The notes beneath the pieces were generated by a model. That model was not told the DNA's origin, made no database searches, and saw only the letters and a program-made list of their open reading frames with translations. From positions 20,315,001-20,379,000 of the forward strand of contig NC_092183.1 of the NCBI RefSeq assembly GCF_043641665.1: a stretch of DNA of 64,000 nt, written 5' to 3'. Of this stretch, positions 53,580 through 64,000 are shown one piece after another; the first letter of the stretch is position 1, and every line of letters begins with the position of its first letter. The position numbers and the translations under genes are program-made. The DNA is from Enoplosus armatus (taxonomy: Eukaryota > Chordata > Actinopteri > Centrarchiformes > Enoplosidae).

Positions 53580-56500
53580 GCTATTTTCAGTAATATTAAC
53601 AACACAGCAAACAAAATGGCAGAGAGTTGAATTGTTAAAGAACAGCTGCTTGTAAACAGTGTCTGTTGCAGTTTCTACTAATCAAAACAAAAAAATGTTT
53701 ATGATCTGTTCATCAACAATATGAACTACATTTTACATTTTGTATGGAGAAACATATCGCAGATGGCTGGTTCAGTGTCTCCAGTTTGAGCTGAGTCAGA
53801 TGGAGAACACGCTGTTGCTTCTGTTTACATCAACTTAAAAAGACAAATTCATTGACAATTGTATGATCCTCAGGTTGGATTTCTTTGGCCTGCAGGTCGC
53901 CTTGACAATCCCACATTTTAGACATAATCTCTGTCCTGATTCTGATGACCTCCGTCCAAAACCCAGTTGGAAACCACTTCAAATGGGAGGATTTACTCGC
54001 TTCATCCCCACCTTGTGTGTCAACTAGTGTATATCTCGCCGTCTGACAGTAAAACGTGTACCTAGCAACAGCTCTGCTCTCCACAGACAGACAGAGATGC
54101 AATCCCCCAGTGCAGCCCCGCCCCCTCAGCCCCACATCAAATCAATGGTTTCAAGCAGAGCACCATTAAACCTCCAAACAGTAGGCAGATTTTTCCCTTT
54201 TCCTGTCCCGCCCAGTTGCTGTGCAGTGGAAGTAACAAGCGTATCATGAATCCATGATACCAAAGTCCCAGGGCCAAATGCGGCACATCAGTTTCTACAC
54301 GTATAGATGTGCTGTACATCCCCATGCAGTGGCCTTGAAACACTCCACCCATGTTCTGTCAATTAAAGTGCGGGTACCCTTTGTGTTAAGACGCAATTCA
54401 AACCTTTTAATTATAAACTAATGCCAAATACTTCCAAACATGTTGGATGTTTTTTTCCATGTTTCCATAGCTACCAACTCATCTCTCTGCCACAAGTTGA
54501 AGTAGGTCTTTCGCAGAGCTATTCTTTCCCCTGCGACTGACCATCCATCACAACCTGTGTTAAAAAAGAAGTGTTTTAACGCTGTCTTCTGATGTTGCAC
54601 TAGCACTCAGAGCTTAGGCAAGAGGCTGCTTTCCAGTGCCAAACTCAATTCTCCACAACTCGAAGTATAAAGTGGCACCAGAGGTTCAGCCTTACCTTGT
54701 GTACACTGCTTTTACGACTTAATGCTTCACTACTGTGCTCAAAGAGCTGAGAATGGAGCTACAGGGGAAGCGTTCGTCTGCATCTGCTTTTCCTCGGATT
54801 GATATCAGCAGCCCTGGTGTATAAAAACGCATAGTTCTTGATTTTAACAGTGTGTATGAAATGTCTGATGACATGTTGCCACTGACCTGAACTCTCGCCG
54901 CTGACCCAGCAGCGACCACTGATCGTGTGTGGACAGCCTAACAATGAAAATGAAAACTGCTCCTTGACCTCAAAAGCAGATCAGAGAGGGATAATCCTAC
55001 ATTAAGCACAACACTAACAGAGCACAAGAAAGGCAACACACAGGAAACAGGCATACCATTCTGAGACATGCCAGCATTCATCTGAGGTCTCAACTTTTTT
55101 ATGTTAGCAGAATAATAATTACACATGGAGGAAAGAAAAGAAAGAATGTCATTATGACACGTTATGACACATTATTATACGTCTACATCTTTGTGCGTGT
55201 ATTAGTTTGAGTGAGTCACCTGCTCTCTTAAGGGCATGAGTGATTGTGTGATTGCAATGCACCGCAATTTGTGTAGGTGCAAAAAAAGAGGATGAGTCAT
55301 TGTGCGTACCTTTCTGAGGCTATGTATATGCACAGTTAATAGCGACGCCACCCGCATTTGTGACATCCGCTGCTAATTCCTTCCCACCCATGGATGTGTC
55401 CCCCCCCCCCAACCTGCCTAATGTCCCTTCCTCAATCTATTTAGGTACTATGGTAGAAAATGACTGAAATGTACATGTGGAATTGCTGAATCACTGTTAA
55501 ATCATCTGTTGAACAACTCAAAAGGTGCATTGTAACTGCTGATGTGAGTGAGGGTGCAGGCTGTCGTAAAGATTACAAGACCTTGGGGTGTCTCAATTTC
55601 CTGAGATATGCTTGTTGGTAGCTGGTTCTGACTGGATATTGGTGTTTAGAGAAGAAGACAAGATAGCTAAGAAGAGCCATACCCGCTCCTCTTTATGACC
55701 TTGTTCTGTGGGCATATCGAGGCTCGTGGAATAGTTGTTGTCAGGCTGCACTTGATGTGTGGAGTCTGCTTCCTGGTTAAGACAACGGTACAGTACACAT
55801 CTTCCTATATTTTCAAGCATACTTCCTATTAATATTTATTTGTTCCAAATGTTATGTGTTCTAAATATTAGAACTGAGAAACAAACTGAATCAAGACTTT
55901 CATTTTTTATCTTTCAAATGAATTAACACGTGTTCATTTGATTTGTTTGCGGGGGGGGGTACACAGTGACATTTACAGAAACGTCAAGTAGCTGCTAACT
56001 ATGACGCTACAAAGGAAGAAAGAATAATACGGATTCATGGAATTAGTATATAATCTAATGAAAGGTGTGTAGGAGAATGGCATTAAATTAAAAAAGTTGT
56101 GGGCTTAAACACACTTTGAAATTAATACATTCATAAATAAACCAACATTATTCTTCCAGGATTCATACAACACGCAGCTTTTATTGCTTTTATCTATTTT
56201 CAGGTTTTTATCACAGTGCTCTGTATGCTAAAACAGTATGGGTTATTTGGAGTATTACTCATTACATACCACTCCAAGACAGTCCATCCTCCCCAGTACT
56301 GTTGTATTGATGCAACTAAACACACAAGCCCTCCTACAACGTTTTACCTGTCTCAGTGTCTAAATGTTCTATTGTGTTTACTTCTGTCAAATCACCTTTC
56401 GTGAAATAAACGAAATGTCTTTTTGGCTTTCAAACATTAATGAAAGCTGACTCTTTTAAACCTGACAGTGCTGCTGCTTGATAGAGCCCCTAACCCTAAC

Positions 56501-57380
56501 ACTTGCATGATAAAGGAAATCTACAAACCTTTTTTTTTTTTTGTTGCCTCAAAACAGTGGCAGCGCTGCTGGAGAACGGCGATGACTTGAGAAATAATCA
56601 AGGACGGAGAGCACTCACACAGGCTGCCTCAGTGATTAAAATGACAAACTGTTTATTTTCACAGCTTGATTGCTGACCATCTATAGCTGGGGGGGAGGGG
56701 GGGGGGGGGTCTTGCTCAGGCTTAGGCAACCCCAGAATTAAGTCCCACGTAATCTTCCTGGTAAATTTTAGTTTATATATAATTTATTAGATGGACTGCG
56801 CCCAAGCCACTACGGTTCCTGGAAAGGCCCATAAAGCTAGACTTTGGGTCTCATTTAATTCTTATTTTGCTCACATGTTGTTGATTTTGTAGGTAAAGCT
56901 GAATTTTCAACCTTCCGGTGCATTGCAATAAAAACAACATTAACTCACAAACAAAACAAAAATTAAAAAAACATGACCTAACATGTTAGATTGCCAGTGC
57001 ACAATGGAGTGAAGTGCTTGTCTGAAAGGGCCTATAGATAGCATCATGCTGGGCGACATACGTCTCCAGTGGCAACATACATACATGTCCTTGTGAGTTT
57101 CTATATGGAAAAGCACTGAACGCATTGAGTGAGAAAATGAAAGTGACATTTAAAGTACTTTGTTTTGAAGATGAGTATACTGTATTGATAAACTATTTCC
57201 ACATTCAGTCCCTCGATGGAAATGGAGCAGAGCGATGCATTATCAAAATGCATTGCAAGGTCTCTTATTTACATTTCTTCCTGTAATATTCTGTGGAAGA
57301 AACCCTGGAGGAGACCCTGTTCTCGTAAAAAAGAATATGGAGATAGAACGTGAAATGACTTCAAGATTAGATTTTATACC
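53580..57380 (+). other. tmem132 intron 2 segment
   Basis: No gene recognised. Homopolymer runs of C or G occur at about 55400-55410, 55951-55960 and 56690-56710. Minus-strand open frames near 53830-54350 have no family resemblance. Confidence 0.5.
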
Positions 57381-59100
57381 AGGAAGTTGCGGTGGGATAA
57401 TGTAATTCTTGGCTTGCTCTTACAGTTTGGCGCTTGGGCTTCTTGTTTCAATGACCGATTTGATGGAGATTTTTTATCTCTCCGACTACAAATCAAACAA
57501 CATTATTCTTCTTGTTTTTCAGTCCACTGGAGGTACTTCCTGCTCAATATTTCCAGCTTGTCTCACTCTCACCCCAACACCTGGGGTTTGACCACTCAGA
57601 TGTCGAACTCTGGCATTTTACATGCACATCCAAATCTGGTTATTTTATTCCACTCTCTGGCGTTTCCAAAGGTCACAACCTTTACTTGTTCATTTGGTGC
57701 CTTCGATGTCAATGTTTCTGTGTTCAACATGAGTTTTTCCAGGGCAGATGTCAGAGGTCTGGGCCTTGTTAGGGCTGCAGAAGGGGCCGATCGGCACCAC
57801 CAATCAATTCTCCTATATTCCTCTGTGATCTTTTCTGCCTGCCACTCCCTCCTTGATCTCCCCGGCCTAATCAATGAACCTACCGTTTACCCAAGAGGCT
57901 GCAGCAGATCTGTGAAGAGATGTGTACAGCGAGGACTCTCTGACGAGCCCAAAGCGAGAGAAAACAACTAACTAAAACAGCTGACCCCAGGTTTCTCACT
58001 GTCAAGTTAAAAAAAAATAAAGTAAAATAAAAATCGCCCTTTTATTTCACTGCGGTTTGGCTTTTTACGATGCACTCTACGGTATGGGCCTTTCCTGCTC
58101 AGAGCAGTCCTGTCCTCTGCAGTACATATCTGCCATAGACAGACATTGAGAATATGACAGCTCCTCCTGTAGCATTAGGCACTATCTGACAGTGGGATAG
58201 GAGAAGTGCAAAGTGGTTGGTCTGAGTGGTTAAAGACTGAGAGAGGTGAACCACGGTGGCCTCTTTCTCTCCTGTGAAAGGAGCCTGTGGGCCCATCCTG
58301 CAGCAGGAAGGTTAGGGATTCATCATTGAACAGAAAATTCAAGTGTGTGTGTGTGTGATCAGGGTGGCTGGCCCAGCGCTGGGCTAAATGGAAGACTAAT
58401 GGGTAGTAGGAGCGAGCCTGACGGGCTCTGAGGAGCCCTGTTCTCTCTCCCTCCACCTGTCATCCATCACATTTCCAGCTGATACTGGGAGATAGCTGCC
58501 CCACATTGGTGGGAGGTGGGCCAAGGGAGAAGGCAAGGGAGAAGGGGGGCACCAGCTGGCTGGAGACAGGGACGGGGACGGGGACAGGGACGTGGCCACT
58601 GCATGCTATTGGGAGCGTTCAGCGTTTAGCAGCAGTCATTCTCATCCACAGACTGAGGCAGAGAGCAGCCTGTCTGTTTGGGTCAGGATGATACCTCAGG
58701 CCGTGCTCAGACTTCAAGTGCTCTAACCAGACCAAGTTGACAATCAGTTCACTTCAACAAGCATTCAAAGTACATCTTCTTAGCTAATTAAAAATGTCCA
58801 AATATTCATGAAGTACATGCATTTTATTATGCAACACCAGAAGGGATGAAAGAGGCTAAAGTGACTGACAGTGCCAGAGAAAGCAACGAATGGCGTATCA
58901 TCATGATTAGCATTGAGGCTTACGTAAGCAAATGAGAGCATTTTGTCTCATTGTCACTATGAAAGACATAATGGTATTCATAAAACAGGTGAAGGTTCAG
59001 CAGTTTTTCTTCCACTGTGGAGGCTTCAGAGGAACCTTTTCACATAATCATTGGCTGCTTTTTCTCTGTGGGACAGAGGACACCAGGGGAAGTTCTTACG

Positions 59101-59148
59101 CACACACACACACACACACACACACGAACGTACACACACACACACACG
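59101..59148. repeat. Interrupted CA microsatellite
   Basis: Two CA runs (59101-59125 and 59131-59148) separated by GAACG-type bases. Confidence 0.9.
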
Positions 59149-62100
59149 CAACAAAAGCCAGTGAAATGGCTTTTGAAAGTCCTTTTATATCAGCTCAGAT
59201 TAGAGTTCTTTTAAAACAGATGTCACCTTGAGGGCAAAGAAAAGAGATTATGGATTTTTTTTGATCACCTCTCTACGAGGTGTCCTTTACCATGGCAAAG
59301 CATCAAAACTCTCCAGGCAAAATGGTCCTTGGATTGAATAACAACAATTAGGAAACGTATCCCTCGAAGATTTGTTTTTACGGCACCTGCGTGTGTATAA
59401 AATTAAGTCATTAAAAACCTAGATCAGAACAAAATGAGCTGAATGTTAAATGCTAGTGTTAGTTTGTGGACTAGATGGATGGGAAACTACAGCACTAAAG
59501 CACTAAAGCGCTATTGCCAGAGAATTTAACAGAAGGGTTACTTGGCAGTGAGCTTACATTAGGTGCCAAGTAGGCATGTGCTGATACAAAAGTTTATAGT
59601 GGAATCCTTGGCTAAAATTATTGATGAAATATCATTTTCCCCTTCATTTTAATTACTTCACTGTAGAGTATTAGAACATTTTCAATTGGTTGGTGTCATT
59701 TTCTATTTGTGCCTCTCTCAAAAACCAATATACTTCAGAGTGAATCCTCTCTGATTCAGGAACATATTCAATTGTTGTTGTTGTCTTTGTCTATGTCTCT
59801 GCTGGCAAATTATTGTTTCCCCTACTGCCATGATAGATGTGTATTCGCGGGCATGCTGCTGTTTCCAGTCCGGCAGCAGCATCGGAGTTGTTACTGTAGT
59901 TATTTTGATGACGGTAGGAATATGTATGTATATCTGTATTAGTTAGTATAGGCAGTATTTGTGTGTGTGCTAAAATTGAGCCAGATGTGGTTTTGTCTGT
60001 GTTTTTGTATATCTGCCTATCGTGACAGAATTTGTCTTTGGTGCTCTGTAGACAATCTAGTAATTATAAATGTGATGTTTTTGTATGTTGGCCAGGTGAG
60101 ATTACAGTGGCCTTTACCTACTTCACCTAAGCGGTATTTTTATCTCCTAAAAATATAATATATACGCTTTCTGTTCATCAGCCTCTTTGGCCTGCAATCA
60201 AGCCTGTTTATTTTCGATGAACAGATCCAGCTGCTTCTTCATCCAGTCAGAAAATCAAACCATTTTTCACGTTCGACAGGTGGGATGAGAGATGGCGTGT
60301 CTCAAAATCTGAAACTAGGAAATAAACACAACGAGTGCCTGCTGAAAATACTTGGACTTGCAGGTTAATTATTTGTCTCTCCTTTGATACCTTGAATATG
60401 CTACTCAGGGATAAATCGCCAAAACGAAACAATTTAAACTGGCAGTCTGAATTAAATCCTGATTAAAACTGTACAACACACAATATTTAATCCTTTGGGA
60501 TTTTAGTGAAGTGGCATTGAAAGAAGCACTTTCAGCTTAGTGCACAAGCAAGAATGATTCAGGATTCAGGAAAAAGATCAGAATTGCAACATTTGCAAAG
60601 AAAACTTTGCCCGCTTGAAGCCTAACAGCTATAATGTACTTTTGGCCCCATATATTTAACCATTTGGACCCATGCAGTGTTTTTTTTTCTGTGGTTGTAG
60701 TGGTTTATAACACTTAGAGGAAGTTAAGAGGGGACAGTTTGGCGTAGTAGGTGTAAAATTGCCAACGTGCACAGTAAAAACTTCTGTGATATGTTTCCTG
60801 ATGTGATTTCCGCCGCCCACCGGTTTTCACCAGAGTCAGACTCCCTTCACATATTCTCTCCCTAACCTCTTCCTGCTTTTCAGTGTATCATCTTGTATGG
60901 CAGTGGCTCTTGACACTTTTGTGTACTGTAGCTGTTAAAATGCAAATTTCACAGGATTCAGCTCTCCTGTTCTGTCGGCAATTTACTGTGTGACGTTCCC
61001 CATCTCCTTGCTGCTGAGCAGAGGACGCGAGTGTCAGCTATATCTATCCTCCTGAGCCTTGGTAAAATGCCACAATATCTTTTTGCACAAACTGCAGCAC
61101 TCCTCTCCCACTGCAAAGCGTGCAGACCAACACGGTTACAAGCAGCTCTCTAATGTTTGAGGCCCTGACATTGTCTGCACGTCTGTTGTTCGTGTTTTAA
61201 GCTGGGGAAAACCTTGAGCTGTGCTGCAGACAGATATCAGCGCTAGATATCCTGTGTAAACATTGTGGGTGGGTGTGGGGGAGGGGGGGGGATAAAATTC
61301 AAGAATAAAATTCAAACAAATCAAGTCTCTAAGGTGGTTGATCGTGTATTCATGTCACACTCTTTGTGTAATGACACATGAGCATTATGCAGGACACCTT
61401 GCCACCTTTAGATATCATACAAGAAGGGCAGGTTGCTGTCTTGCAGCTATAAAGTTTGTAATGTGGATCTGCTGCATTTATTAGACTTGTGTCAAACAGA
61501 CACATGTTTGCTCAGTGCAAACACACTGGAAGAATCAGATCTGTTCCCAAGAGAAAAGCCTCTTCTGTGGCCTTCATCAACTGTGGTGGTGTGTGTTATT
61601 TGCAGATATTTGCCACTGTACCAAGAAGCACACGAAAGCCTCAGCAATACCTCTCTTTCTTTGTAGAGTTCACTGAGACATTTCAGCAGCAACAACATCA
61701 GCACTTTGTAAACAAGTGGTATTAATTGTCATAGCCTCATTAGCTCACAGTGCATGCCGAGCAAACAGCCTCAGCTAAGGTGAAATGAAGCGCACTGCAA
61801 ATAATGTGCACTTAGCGGTGAATGGCAACACTGTGTGTGTACGTGTGTGTCTTTGTGCGTGTTCTTGTGTGTATGCCTGCAATGGATTGGCTCAAGGTTG
61901 CTTACAGACAACAGAGACAAGAGAGGAAGTGGCGAGGATGAACAATTAAGAGAGCATGGATAAATAAAGGGGAAAAAAACAGACAGAAGAAAATGGAAAC
62001 TCAACACAAAAAGTTTTCCTCACCTCTTCCCTTTCCTCTCCTTCCCCGCTTGTCTCCTCAGCCCTATCGTGACAGAAAGTCATCAGAGACAGATGGTCAT

Positions 62101-62243
62101 TAATCAGAGTCTTTATCAACACACTCTTGTCAATGACATAACTAGCCATGAAATGAGCATCAGTGAATGTGCATGCTTTTAGCCATAGAGAACACGACAT
62201 CCACTTACTAATAGACACTGCCGACTGCCGTGTGCATCAACTT

Positions 62244-62270
62244 CTCCTGCCACGTACACTATGGCAGGAG
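62244..62270. repeat. Perfect 9-bp hairpin
   Basis: CTCCTGCCA (62244-62252) and TGGCAGGAG (62262-62270) pair perfectly around a nine-base loop. The stem is GC-rich. Too short for a microRNA precursor; possibly a protein-binding palindrome or chance. Confidence 0.8.
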
Positions 62271-64000
62271 GCTGATGACGAGGGACGATGTAGGCTACGC
62301 GCGACAGGAGCTGTCTGAGCGGTTTCTTTGGAGCTGGATATCTTCTCATGGTGTATGTTGATGGGGGTGGTGTAGGTTACCTTGTTTTGTTGCTCAGCTC
62401 CTCTGTCACGTCATACATACATATTGTCGCATCGGTAAAGGCATTGAATTATTCATGAAGTATATTGTAGTCTGTATACAAATGAGCTTAATGTCTGGTC
62501 ATGAGAGGGAAAAATGGTCAACCCATGACGGTTGTACTTTGCCAAAAGCGGTTGACCTTGTATTTAAAGTGCTGAGTTGGATCTCTTGGGGTCTTAAGAA
62601 GTATAATTTCATGCCGTATACAGTTACATGTTATCAGTCTTGAGGCCCTGTCACACCAGCCTTTACAAACAGCAAAGTTTTGTGGCAAAAACCTTTTTCG
62701 TTTCAGTGGAATCGCCTCAATAAAGTAAATTTGCACATATATTTTGTTTAACTTTGTTGAACTTTAACCTTTGAGTTCGCACCTTGACCAACAGCAAGAG
62801 CAAGTAGCCGCTGCGTCGCCAAGCTTCAAGCACACACAGATGAACTTGACCAGGGCTTTAATTGTGAGTTGTGTTGATATTTAATTTACTTGGACCCGCA
62901 ATAGCTGATTTTTTTTTTGCCACATGGGGGAAGCGGAAACAAGCTAACACAATATCAACATACTAGCACCTTTAAAGTTGAAGTTGTTAGCAAGCAGTTG
63001 CTCATTTACCCATCTGGCAGACATGGAGCAACATTAACATTTATTTGGACTGATGTTTTTGGTCAGCTTATTAATGTAAGTCCCAATATTCACTCTCCTT
63101 TTGGTCTCCACCAACCTCTTAGAGGGAATATCTGTCTCTTCAGCAGTCATTCGTTGCCTGGCAAGTGGCACACAATGGGGTTTTTACTGAAAACAGCTGC
63201 TTGTTGCGTCTGGAGACAAAGTTGATGAGAACAATACTTTGATGTAATTTACCTATTATCTGTCAAGATGACTCGTCTGCTGTCATTTCAGTTTGTGTTT
63301 TCCTACACGTCCCAAAATGCCTGGGAACAACCATCTAATCTGGTAGTAAAAGAGAAGCAGATGTACGTTCCTGAAAAGTCAATGTGTTTCAGGCTGCTGC
63401 TGTTGGAAGAGAAACTGGTCTAAGTCTGTCTCTTCCTCTTTCATGGTGGAATTCTCTCTGTATGGACCAAGAGAGAAGCCCTCTTTCATTCATTCTGCCA
63501 GGCTTTTATGTAAAATATGTACGATTTTAAGTGCTTCATGGCAGATGTTTCGTTTAAAGATATTCAGAAAGCTGGTGGCGCTGATTACCTTTGTCTCAGC
63601 TGTATTTTTTAAGACCTGTGTTGTCGTGCTTCAGTCAGTTCAAGCTAAGCGTGTATTGATGCATGTCCGCAGTGCCGGTTTTGAAGTGAAAATCAGATGT
63701 TTACGCGCATGCAGGTGAAAAACAGCTGCAAACACACGTGAGTCCATAAGGAGCTTTCTTCCCCTCTCTTTACGATAGCGCTGCAGTATCAGTGTGGTGT
63801 TTGTGTGTAAAGCGGTGTGTTAGAGAGAGAAACCTGAAGGACAGTGGTCCCTGGTGTGATGCAAAAGAGCCTTGTGCCTTAAGAGCTCTGGCGCAGACAG
63901 GTGAGTCTATCAGCTGTCCTAAGCTCTCTGACCACATATACAGGACAAGGACAGAACTTCCGCTACCCACTTCAATACAGCGTCACCTGGCCTGTCATAT

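Larger units (their letters stand above)
57381..64000 (+). other. tmem132 intron 2, right part of the window
   Basis: No exon 3 of the TMEM132 family was found on the plus strand up to the edge, so intron 2 exceeds 22.6 kb. The longest open frame (57387-57971, 194 codons, TTG start) resembles nothing I know. CA/GT runs occur at 58342-58357 and 59101-59148, a GGGACA/GGGACG tandem at about 58566-58592, and a short perfect hairpin at 62244-62270. Confidence 0.5.

Noticed and set aside
59101..59148. Possible CRISPR-like spaced repeat
   Set aside because: It is an interrupted CA microsatellite, and the genome is clearly eukaryotic.

Overview
This is a stretch of vertebrate nuclear DNA, most likely from a spiny-rayed (percomorph) bony fish. 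The evidence is two recognisable vertebrate genes with canonical GT-AG introns, AT-rich intergenic and intronic DNA with many CA/GT microsatellites, a decayed L2-type LINE, and several non-autonomous elements with inverted ends of kinds I recall from percomorph genomes. Nothing prokaryotic is present: no operons, CRISPR arrays, insertion sequences or phage genes.

Layout: positions 1-3600 are intergenic, with one unassigned exon-like block at 2603-2784. A complete asb6 gene (ankyrin repeat and SOCS box protein 6) lies on the minus strand from 8991 to 3891 in six coding exons that join in frame to 438 residues, with a likely non-coding leader exon near 9520 and a poly(A) signal at 3606-3611. 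About 8 kb of intergenic DNA follows, holding an inverted array of GTGGCT-like repeats (9784-10110) and an inverted-terminal-repeat element (14204-14561).

A CpG-rich promoter block at about 17230-17960 introduces a TMEM132-family gene on the plus strand. Its short signal-peptide exon is 18280-18325. A 22.1 kb intron separates it from exon 2 (40462-41350), which encodes the conserved extracellular N-terminal region. Exon 3 is not found up to 64000, so intron 2 exceeds 22.6 kb and the gene runs off the right edge. The very long introns favour the TMEM132B/C/D group over A or E; I could not settle the paralog.

The introns hold most of the repeats: four copies of one core repeat (two with clear inverted ends), one element of a second inverted-repeat kind, three copies of a further dispersed family, the LINE remnant at about 45600-46590, and a fragment of another transposon protein at about 31320-31690. 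Between them lie long, low-repeat blocks rich in TAATTA and ATGCAAAT motifs, which are candidates for conserved regulatory elements.

The two genes are divergently transcribed about 9.3 kb apart and have no known functional link: ASB6 is an intracellular substrate adaptor of a Cullin-5 ubiquitin ligase, and TMEM132 proteins are single-pass neural membrane proteins. I found no convincing previously undescribed system. The most useful leads are the candidate regulatory blocks, the uORF-rich tmem132 leader, the unassigned exon-like block and the repeats.
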